Counted from the stretch's first letter, positions 22,520 to 34,848 are shown. The stretch is DNA of 64,000 nucleotides from Ceriagrion tenellum (GCA_963169105.1 OY720636.1:142343747-142407746), one strand, 5' to 3'. A program made the numbers and translations. Notes: a model not told the origin generated them from the letters alone.

Positions 22520-24130
22520 AAATTAAGAAATAGAGATCACGGAATGAGCAATGTTTGACTTCCCATTTCGATAGTTCGGGCTCAAATCACTGGGACTTTT
22601 CGTGATCGATATAAAGTAGGGTACTATGTGAGCTTTTGTAGTGCAGTGACACGTACTTCGCAAGGACACGATTTTGGTTCTCCATAATGTGTACGCTAGC
22701 GTTATCGTTATTTTGCAAATGCATTATTGAGTGCAAAAACGGAATCGTCATTCTCCAAATTCTGTCAAGTGCTTTATATCACTAATCTTGATTGATAGAG
22801 TTCATTATTAGGGAAGTGACTGTGAGCATTATCCTTCCAGAACGGTTAGCGTTTTCGATAACGAGAACGACAACGCCAAAGAAGGATTCCAACCCCAAGT
22901 TATCCACCTAACCTTCATGGAGCAAATAATATCAGATATCGCTCGCATTCCCAAAATTTACAAAAATTTGAGGGGATTCATTGTGTATAGAAACTCAAAA
23001 TGAATACGTCTGGCGTACCGTGAAAAAAAATTGAAATTTAGATTGAATATGGTGCCGCTTTGGGTTGACTACGTGTCCTATAGGGGTGGATTTGCCACGG
23101 AAGCTTCAGATTAGAAACCAATCTGATTGTAGATGTGGACGTTTATTCATTTATTGATATATTTTAGGTTCAAAGTGAACTTGATGGCAGACCAAGCCCT
23201 CGAATCGTCGATTCTGGACATATCCAACGCGGGAATAACTCTGGGGAAAAACCAGCGATCTCTTCCTGCAATTTATATTACCGATGAACTTTTCGCAAGA
23301 ATGAAAAAATAAAAATGATCTCTTAGCGTTATACAGCATAAAAGCATTCCTTTGGCGCCAATGAAGTAGCTTCGTGTACTTCTATTGCGTCTAAAAAAAG
23401 TACAATTCATAAGTGGTATAACCCTATTTAATGATACTCGAGAAACAGGGCATATTTTAAAAGTTTCCTTCGTGAGCCTATGATTCCGACGCTCTCGTAC
23501 GTGACAAAACGTTTCTTAAGTCATTGTCACTCTTATTTATGCAAGTATAGGCCGATGGTATCTACATAAATGTCTTATTAATAAGGTTAACTTCTCTCGC
23601 CATGAAAATCGGTATTTCAATTTTGTGACCCAACAGTTTTACGAAATTTGTGAGATGTGTTGTCTCTTCAGGAGCTATTTCATCATGCTTCACAACCACG
23701 GAAATATTTAATTCCACTTCATTTTATGGTGAATTTCTCATGTAAATATGGCTAAAAATTAAAAAAACGCATTTTTATTAAATATGGTTCTATTTGAAAT
23801 ACTGGCGGGGTGTCCGGAAAACTTGAATGTCTCAGATTTCTGAGAATAAAAGAAGGTATTGCGCAAAAATTAGTCCTTAATATGAATTACTGATTAAGTC
23901 TTGAAGCTTTGAGATTCTGAGTTAGCGCAAGATGGAAGAAATTTGTTAATTCCACGTTAACGGGTATATAACGAATATCAAGGCTTCATCGCTGAGTGAC
24001 ATTAGGTGGAGTTATGTTATCCAACTCTAAATTTCATTGTCAGATATTTTCTTTCGCTTATTTTTGAAATAACGCGTTCTCTTCAATGTATGTACCTTTC
24101 TTCGTCTTTTGTGTAACTCGAAGGATGGCA
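22520..24130. other. No gene recognised
   Basis: AT-rich sequence. Short frames (62 codons at 23151-23339 minus) have no known motif. Confidence 0.5.
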
Positions 24131-24137
24131 TATCCCA

Positions 24138-24245
24138 TAATATTAGGAGTCTTAAGAACAGGAGAGCGAGTATGAATAAAAGACACGAGTGTAAGGTAGG
24201 CGACGGCGGTGAGTGAGGGTATGTCACCATGGAGAAGATTATCCA
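24138..24245 (+). pseudogene. Short LINE C-terminal remnant, same family as 60.2-61.2 kb
   Basis: Plus-strand reading gives NIRSLKNRRASMNK, nearly the same as NIRSLKNRRACMK at about 60970-61010. The DNA AATATTAGGAGTCTTAA is shared by both. A degraded remainder ends VTMEKII, corresponding to VWRKLLK. Only about 105 bases are recognisable. Confidence 0.7.
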
Positions 24246-24249
24246 AAGA

Positions 24250-25980
24250 GAACAGGGCTTCTAGGGACTAACTTCAATAACTTAATTCTTTGACTTAGCC
24301 TACCCTTGAAATTGAATAGCGTTATGGGTATGTAGTGTGGGAAGGGAAGGTAGAATGGGAAGCTAGTGTGGAGGGGCACGGGAAGTCAGTCATAGCATTG
24401 GTTAATGGGGACGACAAACCTAAAGAATTCGTGGAAAGTAAGAATACACCGATAAAGGTTTCATTTTCATGTAGAACTATGAAAGAAATGGATGAAAATC
24501 TATTTTGGGAAAACATACGGGAATGTTGAAGCCGTATAACGCTCAATGGACAATATTGAATGGATCAACTATGCACTTAAGACACCGAAAACATAGATGT
24601 TGGTGGCAAAATAGTGGTACCTCATAGATTCAGTTACAAAATGAAAAATAGAAAAAATTAAAACAGCGCTGAAATATTCATAATGTTAAAGGACGACTTG
24701 CGCGCATAAGCTACGTTGGATGGGTAATTTTTAAGGAAGAATAGGTACCAATTTTGTGTATCAATACGCCATGTACTCATTTGTTCAATCTATATATTTC
24801 ACGGATTATCTGATTTTCTGGAGATTAGGAATAATTTACAGAAAAAAGGATATGGATGATGATACTTGAAGTCGTAACGACGAGATGGGCCAGCTCTAAG
24901 ATATGAAGAGCTAGGTTTTTATGTGTAAATATTGTTGCTATTTTAAGGTAAGTGTGTTGATCGGACAGTGATATAATTTTATGCTGGGAAAAAATAGGAA
25001 AAGGAAAATGGTGGAGGAGGGAAGACGAATATCCAAGTGTTTCATTGCGAAGGGGGTGAAGTTCCCTCTTGCACTACCCACAATTTCGTTGAATGATTAA
25101 CTGAACTAGTTGATACTAGCCAAATGAGACTCAAACGTGTTATAATCATATTATTTCTGTTTATTGGTTACATTGATATTAACGATGCAATAGACGTAGA
25201 TGTGAGACATCGGGCCAACAGCCCCACGAACTCATATGGAGTTGAATCCCGGTAAATACAAAATTAGTGCAAATAAGCGCAAACATAGTAAAAGGATTGC
25301 TTACCACAAATCAAAACGAGAAGGACTTTCGTTATCACTAATAGTAGTAATTAAACAATACTTATGAACGTTGACATAAAAACCGACAAAGCCTGATGCT
25401 CAGCCCTCTTGCGCACGGGGCCCTGGAAATCTTACAATTACAGTCTTACAATCACTTTTTCCGTCTCGGAGGAGGGAGAGCTGTGCAAAATGGTGGTGTT
25501 GGCGATCCTGATATATTATCGTACACGTATATCCTCTCGTTTGTCTGGCAAACATGGTAAGACACTCTCTACCTTCATTTAGTGTCGAAGAGGGATTTAG
25601 TGCGGCGGGTCGCAGACGAAGTGTGAGGGAGATAAAAGAACATAATGTTGGAATGATAGAGGATGCGTCAAGGTGGCTGGAGTTGTAATCGCCAGCTATT
25701 GAGAGCTCATTTTAATAACTGTTCAATTAAGTAAAACGCATTTAAGTTTAATCCATCTGTTTACACGGTGTAAGTCAATTTGCCCGTAATAGTTTGCCCG
25801 TGACAGAATTTCATTTTTAAATATCGCTTTATTAAAGCCTCGTAAGGTTTAGGGTTTAAAGCTCGGTACTTGAAATTTAAGCGGGAATTATGTGTGGATG
25901 CTTTTTTTTACTCGACGTCACACTTTGATATTTGTGAACAACCATTATAACAATTAGCTCGTAGGCTTCCGCGGATGCAG
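24250..25980. other. No gene recognised
   Basis: AT-rich. A 64-codon plus frame at 24335-24529 has no motif I know. I see no transposon ends or RNA genes. Confidence 0.45.
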
Positions 25981-26040
25981 TGTTGACTGTTACTTTTTAC
26001 GGGATTCATTCCGCGATGTATGTTTTTTTAAACAACAATA

Positions 26041-26070
26041 TTTCGCTGGTCCTCCTGCCAGCTTCATCAG
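26041..26070 (-). ncRNA. Hammerhead-like core, left arm
   Basis: On the minus strand CTGATGA (26064-26070) is followed by GCTGG/CCAGC forming stem II around an 8-base loop, then GAAA (26041-26044). The conserved core is intact. I cannot draw a convincing stem III and cleavage triplet, so this is a motif match, not a proven ribozyme. Confidence 0.55.
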
Positions 26071-26165
26071 TTTAACTGAACTGCTGTATTTGTCTCGCTC
26101 GTCTTTATATATAAGTCTGGACTCCCATTGTTGCCGGAATATGAATTTGAAAAAATTCGTTTTAG

Positions 26166-26256
26166 ACTGTTACTCAACTTGTAACCGTCTTCTCGGTTGA
26201 CGTTCTCCGGTCTCTTCGCAATTTCTACAGCCTCCCTTATTAATCTTGGGTAATAG
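26166..26256 (-). pseudogene. Penelope-like polyprotein C-terminal tail
   Basis: The minus strand reads RLIREAVEI (about 26220-26246) followed by NVNREDGYKLS (about 26170-26200). An I-R-E-A-x-E-I block followed by N-x-N-R-x-D/E-G-x-x-L-S is the usual ending of GIY-YIG PLE proteins, just after the nuclease domain. No upstream part of the protein is present. Confidence 0.75.
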
Positions 26257-26380
26257 CGAAAAATACGGTTACAAGTTGAGTAACAGTCTAAAATGAATTT
26301 TTTCAAATTCATATTCCGGCAACAATGGGAGTCCAGACTTATATAAAGACGAGCGAGACAAACAAAGCAGTTCAGTTAAC

Positions 26381-26410
26381 CTGATGAAGCTGGCAGGAGG
26401 ACCAGCGAAA
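26381..26410 (+). ncRNA. Hammerhead-like core, right arm
   Basis: Mirror copy of the left-arm motif on the plus strand: CTGATGA at 26381-26387, stem II GCTGG/CCAGC, GAAA at 26407-26410. It lies within the inverted repeat, so transcripts through both arms could fold on themselves or release paired ends. Confidence 0.55.
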
Positions 26411-26469
26411 TATTGTTGTTTAAAAAAACATACATCGCGGAATGAATCCCGTAAAAAGTAACAGTCAAC

Positions 26470-29430
26470 CATTATAACAGCATGAAACGTATTATTTCGT
26501 TTTTCAGAGAAATCTGTAAATAACTAATGGATTTATTTCGAAATTGATGTCATGTTCCATAAGGCCTAGAGCTATATATTACCGGGAAATCAAATCCTAT
26601 TTTTTCGATTTTATCTGCTTTTATTACTAGTAAGTATACTTATGTAAAGCTTTGCGAAAATTTGGGAAAAACTATAAATCGCTCCCACCGTTTTAAGTTA
26701 CCCATGACTCGAAGGACTGATCTTTGTGTGAGAAGCAAAACCTGTAATGAGTAGCGACGTGTTTGATTGATTCGTTACTCTCCGGAACTCGGAAGTTGTC
26801 TCGTGGTGGCGACTCCCCACGTTGCTGCGAATTATCTCTAACTCGATCCGCTGTCTGCTCTGGCATTTGCCGTCGGGGGATTATTACATCTCCGGCATGT
26901 CGATATACATCAGTGGCAAAGGTACGATTACCGAACGGATAACTTTTTGCCACCGGGCGTCCTGACATATTTTTCTTATTTCTGGTGAGATACAAAGCCA
27001 TTAATGGGGGTGCGGGATTATTGATTATTGAAGTGGAGGGTTAGTTACTATGGGAGGGAGAGGTGGGGACTGATAAAAAAATGAAAGAAATACCGAGCGG
27101 TCTTTCTGCCATTTTTAACAACCCTCATATTAGTATATATTTGGGAGATTTCCATCTCAAATTGTTGAAGTTGACTTAAATCTTGACAACACACCAGGGC
27201 TCATGGAATCACACGATCGACGATGGAAGGGACGATGTGAAGAGTGAAAACATTCAGTCACCTGTCGGTAGGTAGCATTTTGATGGCTCGCATTAATCAC
27301 GGCCAGATTTTTTAATAGCTGTTCAACAATTTGTTTCAACCTATATGACAAAGAAATCAATATTAATGCCTCTAAGGAATTATAGACTTTAAATTCTCAA
27401 TGTTTAGGTCTTTACGGAAAGTAGACTCAAAAACAGGACTCGTCAATACGATTCATCATTGGTCGTTCATTCATAAGATTGGTTGACTGCAGCCCTTAAT
27501 CATTCCCTATCTAATGAAAGCTCCCTTTCTTTCTGGTGGTTCTTTAGGTGTATTTCCTCTTTATTTGGTTTATGTACTAGATAAATCCCTCGGCCTTCCC
27601 TTGGCACCCATTGCTCTATTTTTCCTGCAAAAAACGCACGTGCAATTAATAAAATTCTTTCCTTCAAACGCACACTCCGGCCTGTACCAACATTACTCCA
27701 AAACTGTTATGAAGCGTAGTGCTCTGTCTGAATTGAAAAAGAGAGCAACTGAATTTTTGTGTTGCGAAGTTATCTACGCTCCAGAGGGAGTGGAATGAGC
27801 CCATTTTCTGAATGGGGGATTAACTCGATGTTAAAATACAAGCACAGTTGCCGATAATTTATAGTTTCATTTTTCTCAACTACAGTGTAAGGTTATTTGG
27901 TGAAGAACTATTGATTGGAAAATGATTGTATTGGTGAATATTAATTATGTCCACTCCTACGGCACTAGATAGTGTACTATTTGTTGGAAGTCAGATGATT
28001 GTACCGGAGGTAGTACATAGATAGTAATCGTGTGCGATTGTTCTGTAAATGGGTGTAATACGAATGTACTTGGTGATTAGTACAATTGCTAATATTTCCT
28101 GTAGTTCTCATTAAATCGTCACATCATTGAAATGGTATTGGTATCACAGGATAGCATTGAAATTCTCCATCGAGTACTATTTGAGTATTCTACATCGAGT
28201 ACGAGTATTTGAGATATCCAAGGACTAAGTATTCACTGTAAAGCAGGAGCCGTAGAATGTTAGTACTATGGTACTGAGATCAACCTCTTAGCCATGACGC
28301 TCTTGTATTGAGTACTTGCTTTGAGTTCCTTTTTTGGAAAGTACTAAACTTTTTTATGCTCTTATTCAATTTTTTGTTAAATAAGGCCTTCCTCTTACAT
28401 TTATTGGCCTCTTACTCTTGTAATTGATATGGCAATATCATCCAATGATATGCTCATGTTTTTCTCTTTATTTTCCAGGTAAGTGGCTGTGGACGTGCAT
28501 CACATCCGACTGAATTCATGTGTTGGGAAGAGTGGCGGATCTTGGGAGAAGTGCATCGCTACGTTAGTACTGTTCTCATTTCCCCTGAGCCCAATTCACC
28601 CTATTTGGCGGAGTGAAATGCGTTGCTTTCACTACAAGTTAAAATGAGTTGATTTTTCTAGGAACGATGAGTGATAGGCTCAGAATTGCACAATTTTAAT
28701 ATTCATATTTCAAATTTGTTTTTATTGTTACTTTTCTGCTGCAGTTACGTCGATAACTTTAAAAGTATAGATTGATGTTTCATATAAACTCGTGCACCAT
28801 GCGCACCCATATAAGACGCGAACACCGCTTTTAAAAGCGTCGAAATAAATAAAATCAGCGAAGCAATCGATTTTCATTCAAGTAAAACAAACCCGACCTC
28901 TCTACTATGTTTATGTTGTGAGTGAGCGCGAACTGACGCACCATTCTCGGATTTTGAGTGTCTTGTTCCTCCTCCCGCAACTTAGATTTGAACCCACTAG
29001 TCTAATGTCACCACTATCAGTGACGTACGACTTTACGCATTCCTGGAATATATTCATTTTTGCTCATTCAAACTACGCATGAATATCTCAAATCGCATTT
29101 AGCTGTGAGCGATGCGAACAATACAACTGACTCATGCTGAGCTTCAATGGTTCCAACCTCCTTAAGGACTTCCGAATAAGCCAGTGTGATAAGGAACTCA
29201 TGTAAGATGCGCGCCCGCATTTTCAATCACGATATCTGGGATTAAAGGTGAGCGCGGTACTCAATTTAGCGAACTGTACTTAGGTATTCAAAAGTTCATA
29301 GAAAGAGCTATTGCAATGAAAGGGTGTTCGAACGCGTAAGTTGTCAATTGCTATGTACCACTGGCCATTACTTTTGTCGATGGAGAAACTTATTTTAACT
29401 ACCCTATAGAAAAAACGTCATGGATTATTT
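26470..29430. other. No gene recognised
   Basis: Frames of 102 codons (26693-27001 minus) and 94 codons (27514-27798 plus) show no motif I recognise. At about 27950-28370 the words GTAC, AGTACT and GAGTA recur unusually often. A palindrome CGCTTTTAAAAGCG lies near 28832. Confidence 0.4.
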
Positions 29431-29434
29431 TCAC

Positions 29435-29775
29435 ATACACGCTCTCCTTCCGTCAGGCTCAGAAGATTACTTCCTTACATACAGTCTCTTTTCCCAGATT
29501 CACCCATGGCTTAAGCGGTCTACCTCTTCCTCTCACACATATCACTATACTCCAGTGAACCTCTTTTGTCATTCGACTCTATTCCATTCTATCGAAAGGG
29601 CCAAACCAAAGAAGCAAACTTTTTCATAAACGCCCAGCATTTTCATACACTGGAGCACCCAACCCAAATTCTGTCATCACCCACTCACTCATTTCTAGAG
29701 CTGTCCATCCAACTATTTCCACCAGCACTGCTCAGGTACCCTATTCCCACTGCATTTAGCCTATTCTTTTAGCAC
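29435..29775 (-). pseudogene. Decayed LINE RT C-terminus, family shared with 60.2-61.2 kb
   Basis: The minus strand reads RLNAVGIGYLSSAGG then SRNEWVMTEFGLGAPVYE (about 29660-29770), then degraded FASLVWPF (for LRWFGHV) and a frame ending near 29440. The order of blocks follows the 60.7-61.0 kb copy. Stops and frameshifts throughout show an old, dead fragment. Confidence 0.7.
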
Positions 29776-29779
29776 TCCA

Positions 29780-31505
29780 TGTCATGGCATACTCGGGTAT
29801 TCCTGCGGTGTAATAACTTCGGGAGGAGAGCCCTTTTGCACATTTCGGGGGATATTATGGAGGCTCTATGCCCTATCCGAAAAAGCCATTTTAGTTTTGG
29901 CTTCTGTCGTAGCCTTAGGAGAGATAGTGGCTTTACCCTTAATTCCGCGCCCTGAACAACAGCCCGAATCTCACAGTGAAAAGTGCGCTTCTTTAGTTCA
30001 CGAAATCGTTCAATTTTAAGTTATAATACGTGAAATGTAGCAATATGATGGTCCTACTTACGGGATGGAGAAAACGAATCGAGAATATATGCAAAGTTTT
30101 TTTTTCGAGAAATAATGTCGCACGCATTTCGGGTATCACATGATAGTCGGAAAATTGACGCTTATTCCGCGGTCGAAATCATTATGTAGAGGCAACAAGT
30201 AACGAGTTTTTAATCAACTTTGCGATATATATTAACCTCTACCCAGAGACCGGCGCGAATATTTCTTTCAAGTGACAAAGCAAAATCGTAAAATAGAAGT
30301 GTGCGGACATCTGAGGAAGCGTTTTCTGCCCGTCTGGTCTATGTACTACCCCGGTAAGCTTCTTAATTACTACCAACGATTCTTCATACTGTTCGCCAAA
30401 ACCACTATCTCCTTTACTTTTATACTATTGAATCAATTTGCTCAACTTTCTCTTCCCCTTCCAAGCTCCTGTCGACCGATAAGCGACCTCTCTCTCTCTC
30501 TCCCGTCGAAGATTTGTGACCTTCCCACTTGGCCATTCAACACCTCCGCTGACCTCTCCTCTAATTTTCTCCTCCCCCCTCTTCCATCAGATTTTTCGCT
30601 TATTTCGGGCAACTGTCCGTTCCGATTAAACTCCAGAAGTTGAAAGGGACAGATTGGAAGGCTCGACGGAGGAATCTTCTCTTCTTTTTCTGAACTCGAA
30701 AAAATCTCTCCCTTTCCCCAGTGTCTCTCTCTCTCGCCAGGTGTTCCCTCTCCTGCAATTATTTTCATTTTGCCGTTATCCGAATGAGGGAGAAGGTTGT
30801 GCTCTCGGATTGACGCTTTGCTGAAGTTCGTGATCGATGTAATACTTGAGTAATTCAGGTCAGGCAATTGATTTCTATGACACGGATGACGTAACCCTCC
30901 GTAATTGTTACTACGCACTCGGCACCTCTGGAACTGAGAAGCGGCGAAACGAGAAAGATACTCTGCCATACCGATCAGTGACTCAGAGTGGATCAGATCA
31001 GAAGTTCAACATGGATAGCTAAACACGTTATCGAAGAAAGCTTAAATAAATGCACAAAGCGTGTATTAGGATATATAGATAAATATCCCGGGTAAGATTT
31101 GTATACCTCAATTCTGTAAGCACTCTTGCAAACAAGTTTTATGCATTCAATTGCAGTTTTCATGGCTTTCAAGTGAATGAGAATGAATAATGGTAAGACA
31201 TAGGGATGGGCAAAAGGTACCGGCATTCGGTTCTAACAGGTAATATACTTTTACAATACCAATACTACCAGAAGTATCGATTCTGAAAGTGCCGATACTC
31301 GAACGTCACTGCAAACTCGTGTACAACCGTTCAACTGCTAAGGGAAAGTAATATAATATTGGTGAAGCGCAACTATGGAATGTGTTGTAATCATTCACGG
31401 TTTAAATGAACGGATATTAACAGGGAATGTCAAAACGAACTTTAAAACTATTTATTGATTTATTAATATTGAGAATTTAATTACTTTTACATTACGCTAA
31501 GAGCT
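29780..31505. other. No gene recognised; one longer unassigned frame
   Basis: A 175-codon minus frame (30442-30969) and a 123-codon plus frame (30272-30643) overlap. The former includes Arg-Glu runs encoded by (TC)n tracts at about 30490-30504 and 30725-30738 and shows no known domain. I do not call either a gene. At 31200 the words TAGGGATGGGCAAAA resemble one end of an hAT transposon, but no matching opposite end was found. Confidence 0.35.
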
Positions 31506-31514
31506 TGCTTTCTA

Positions 31515-32185
31515 ATCTACATCTACATAATACCCCGCGAGCCGCTGCATGGGCGTGTGGCAGGGGGTGTAAGGTCACCAGCCGTGTAAAGGTGTAAGTT
31601 TTTTGGAGATGAAATGGTGACATGTATTATAGGAGTGTATTTAGTGGAGCTCAATTTTTATTGTGGTCACTTATTGTTCGCGGAAAGAATGATTTTTTGT
31701 ACCTATATGTTCAGCAGTATATCTCTCTTATTTTATCGCATCTGTCAGACTTAGAGATGAAGTGAGGAGTCGTTCTCTATGTGGCTTTGAAAAATATCAG
31801 TTCTGAATTTCTCAAGGAAACTAAGCCTAGCGTGTCGCCTCCGAGTCTCGTGGGGCTCCCACCTTAATCCCTCTAAAAGTTGTGAGACACAATATGTAAG
31901 CTCGTAGCAGTTTTTAACGAATCGCGCTGCTTTCCTTTGTATTTTCTTTTTTTTGTTAAATCTATTAGACCTGGGTCCCAAATGCTCGCGGCGTATTCGA
32001 GGTGTGGCCTAACCAGAGCGAAGTAGCATCTCTCTTTGACTTCTTCAGCCGAGGACGTTCCTATTATACGTTTAACAAAACCTAGTTTCTTAAATGCTGC
32101 GCCACATTGGTTTTGCATGTGTAATCCCCACGATAAGTCAGATTTAAGGTAATTCCAAGATTGTTTATTGTATCTGAAGATCCTA
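31515..32185 (-). mobile_element. CR1/Jockey-like LINE 3' fragment
   Basis: Minus-strand coding reads CGAAFKKLGFVKRIIG, ALVRPHLEYAASIWDP, then after a frameshift at an A-run near 31950, IQRKAARFVKN and LLEGLRWEPHETRRRHARLSFLEKF. These are the C-terminal blocks of CR1/Jockey-group LINE proteins. Upstream codons up to about 32185 (SDLSWGLHMQ) also fit. The 3' UTR runs to the tail at about 31517, which ends in ATGTAGATGTAGAT on the minus strand, a short repeat tail of the kind LINEs use. The rest of the protein is absent. Confidence 0.85.
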
Positions 32186-32189
32186 ATAC

Positions 32190-33045
32190 TGGAAGTAAAA
32201 CGTCTAATTTTTTTAGGTGCTATAGCTTTTGGAGTTCATAATGATAAGGTTAATCTTGATCGATAGTTATATTCGGCCATCAAAATTTACATTAGTCTTG
32301 CATTTTCCACCTGTGAAGCTGATTGGAGCGAAATTGTACTCTGTAATAGTTTTGACGGTGTGTTTTAATCCATTCAAAAAATTGAAGTGTCTACTTAAAA
32401 GGGCATCGTAAATGTTGTTGTGCAACTGTAGTGGATGCGCGAGTAGGGAGCATTTTCCTCTTTTTGTGATTGGCTATATATATTTATCAAATCTGGAGCG
32501 TTTGAATTACCCTCCTTACTGAAAATTACATTTTTACTCATTACACTATAACTGGCCGCCTGAATAGCGATCATGAACCACATGACATGCTCCTCCTTAA
32601 GTGAATTACTATAGTCGGAAAACCCATAAATATTTGTATCTCATAATCAGAACCGGTAATAAAATTAAGGTTCGAGGGAACCACTGACCGTGCTCGCTTC
32701 TTCTGTACTGATCAGGAATATTACGGGTAACATTTGAACTGTAATAATGAAATGCTTTTAGTCACCTACTCGTACACAATTGATGACTGTATGTAGTAGG
32801 ATATATTCCAAATAATTTATTATAGAACTACACGTAATTATTGCAAACAATCTTTTGGAGATATGAGGCCAAAACATTTCTCGGTCGCGACGACAACTGC
32901 ACAAAATGTCATGCTGATATTTAACATGTAGTCTAGTGGGTGCGCGCAAGTTCTATCTGTAAGTAATCTGGAATTGACTTTTAAATGAAAAATACACTTT
33001 TGACAAACAATTAAAAATGGCATTTAAAACAGGATTGTAGAAAGT
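32190..33045. other. No gene recognised
   Basis: AT-rich DNA between the LINE fragment and the long inverted repeat. Frames up to 63 codons show no known motif. Confidence 0.5.
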
Positions 33046-33676
33046 GAGGATGGCAATTTAAGGACCTTTGCTTTACCTAAAGAAAAAGATAATCCAACTA
33101 CATTAATCTTTACAAAATCTAACACCTGAACGAGTTATTCCAAAATATAAAGTTTTAATGAATCATACCTTACGGAAAGTCAGACTTCACGGTAAATTAA
33201 ATCAGATATTCTCCTCAAATCGAACACATACGGTAAAATTGAACTAAGACTGACTAACCTCAAAATACCCAAACACTCAAAAAAAATAGATCTGAAGCGA
33301 TCGTATTAATGATAACGATTATAAATAATACAATAATCGACAGTTATCGAGGAGATAGTAGATTATATGCTTCTATTAACTGCCAAAATCGCGCAGCATG
33401 ATTCCCTTAAAATTCCATATTATCGACTTATAAATATTTATTCTGTAATTACTAAGATCAAAGCTTCTAAATGACACAGAGGAAAAGTGTTCCCGTATTC
33501 TGTGCTATTTGTAAAATATTCCAGTTATTCAGAAAAGTAAGTAGTACCGGAAACAAATAGGATAATGAAATAGTTCCATTTTCATATTTTCGGTTTCTTC
33601 ACCTGGAGAACGCTTCGGCCAATGAATGCGACTACGCTGAAACCTCTTTGATTTTAAAGTGTCTCGTATAAAACGC

Positions 33677-34267
33677 TCAAGCTATTTTGCAACGGGGTGT
33701 CGCGACAAGTCGTTCGGTACCGAGACCAGTACAAAGTGTTCCTAATAAACCCACCCCCCACCCAAGTGTACCTATTGGACCACTTCCCCGCAGGGAAGCG
33801 GAAACAGCCTGGTGGCAGGTGAGAAGTGGGGTCTCAGTTAGCCCACCCCTGCGGTGTCTGCGTGGGGCGGTGTTCTGAAAACGGGCCCTGGCCTGCCGAA
33901 GAGTGCAACGGCGTGCAATGGCCAGGGGTGTAATTTTAGGCCCTAGGCCAGGCCAACGAGTGCGTCGGGGGCGACCTAGGGGATCTGGAGTGTACCAGCC
34001 GAAGTCTTCTCGACACCCGATCTCCAGACCGGGTGCCATTCTCTCCGGGCCGGAACCGCGGGTCGTATTTCTCCGGCTGGAGCGACCCCTTCGGGATTTG
34101 GTTGCGTAAGATAGGCTACCGTGGGTCGGGCCGCTCAAACGTTCCAAATCCCTGTCCCTATCTCGCAGCAGATGAACCTGAAAAATAACTCCTCGAAAGT
34201 GACGCTTTCCACGCCACATGTGAGCGTGATCCGAAAGGGTGCCGTATCCGTGATGCCGGTCCACCAT
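33677..34267 (-). CDS. 196-codon arginine-rich frame, left arm (function unknown)
   Basis: This is the longest open frame in the window, present in both arms. It begins MVDRHHGYGTLSDHAHMW and has a basic middle (SRRGRSSRRNTT) and a Pro/Gly/Arg-rich remainder; I recognise no domain. Its counterpart in the right arm has the same length with about three residue changes. Because the arms are almost identical as DNA and the region is GC-rich, which lengthens open frames by chance, conservation of the frame is weak evidence for coding. A TATA-like box lies upstream at 34470-34478. Confidence 0.25.
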   Translation of the reverse strand: MVDRHHGYGTLSDHAHMWRGKRHFRGVIFQVHLLRDRDRDLERLSGPTHGSLSYATKSRRGRSSRRNTTRGSGPERMAPGLEIGCREDFGWYTPDPLGRPRRTRWPGLGPKITPLAIARRCTLRQARARFQNTAPRRHRRGGLTETPLLTCHQAVSASLRGSGPIGTLGWGVGLLGTLCTGLGTERLVATPRCKIA

Positions 34268-34469
34268 GACAATAGACCCGCATGAGTAGATTTCCTCAGC
34301 GCTGCCATCATGTCGAGTTCGCTCCCCGATGAGATGAGCCTTGGCTCAATTTACGATGCGTGTCTCAATGCGCGGCCTCAAGGATGAGATGTCGATGACC
34401 TTCGTCTGTGCTGGGTGCTCGCTCGTCGGTGTCCTTGCTGGAACGTGGAGATATCGAGGAAAAAGCCGT

Positions 34470-34555
34470 CTTTTTATAGTTAATTTGTGAGCCGCAGTTC
34501 TTCGTGATTGGTCGAGATAACGATTCATGATGGGTCGACCAATCCGAAGTCAGTT
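34470..34555 (-). promoter_or_regulatory. TATA and CCAAT-like promoter block, left arm
   Basis: On the minus strand TATAAAAAG occupies 34470-34478, with GACCAATC about 30 bases upstream, itself one half of a 10-bp inverted repeat GATTGGTCGA/TCGACCAATC. The same arrangement occurs in the right arm. It points towards the GC-rich core and the arm's outer end. Confidence 0.4.
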
Positions 34556-34848
34556 TCGGAAGGAGTCCAAGAAGGCACTCGTTCATAAAAAGTACTGGGG
34601 GTTAAAACTGTGGACAGTCTTTTGTGCCCTTTTCCCTGAATGCAAGAATGACTAGAAACACGTCCGTTCTGAGACTTCACGATTACCGTGGGAAAAACGC
34701 AATGTCATTCGTAACTTTTTAATCGTGCGGTTTTCACAGTAGAGTTATTACTATTATTTCTTGATGATAGTGCGTTGAGATAAACAAGTAAGCGTCATTT
34801 GGCCATTCATTTCGCAGGTTTATACTCTACGCTTTGAATAGTCTCGTG

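Larger units (their letters stand above)
25982..26469. mobile_element. Penelope-like 3' end facing an inverted copy of its own terminal repeat
   Basis: Two arms of about 200 bp, 25982-26186 and 26264-26469, are nearly perfect inverted copies. A spacer of about 77 bp between them encodes on the minus strand the end of a PLE protein. Each arm carries a hammerhead-like CTGATGA...GAAA unit pointing outwards. Reading leftwards from the spacer gives protein end, 3' UTR and hammerhead; the right arm repeats the UTR and hammerhead in inverse orientation. PLE insertions with inverted terminal-repeat pieces are known, so this fits one insertion event. A foldback element derived from a PLE tail is the alternative. 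Confidence 0.75.
33050..34848 (-). repeat. Left arm of the long inverted repeat
   Basis: Its inner edge (about 34848, GAGACTATTCAAAGC on the minus strand) matches the inner edge of the right arm at about 37127. Its outer edge matches the right arm near 39006. Compared with the right arm it lacks about 80 bases near the outer end (the segment at about 38881-38961). The core at 33680-34340 is markedly GC-rich relative to the surrounding AT-rich DNA. Confidence 0.9.

Noticed and set aside
30442..30969. 175-codon minus-strand frame.
   Set aside because: No recognisable domain, runs of Arg-Glu come from (TC)n repeats, and a competing frame overlaps on the other strand.
31195..31220. TAGGGATGGGCAAAA as an hAT transposon terminus.
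   Set aside because: No inverted partner TTTTGCCCATCCCTA and no 8-bp duplication were found nearby.
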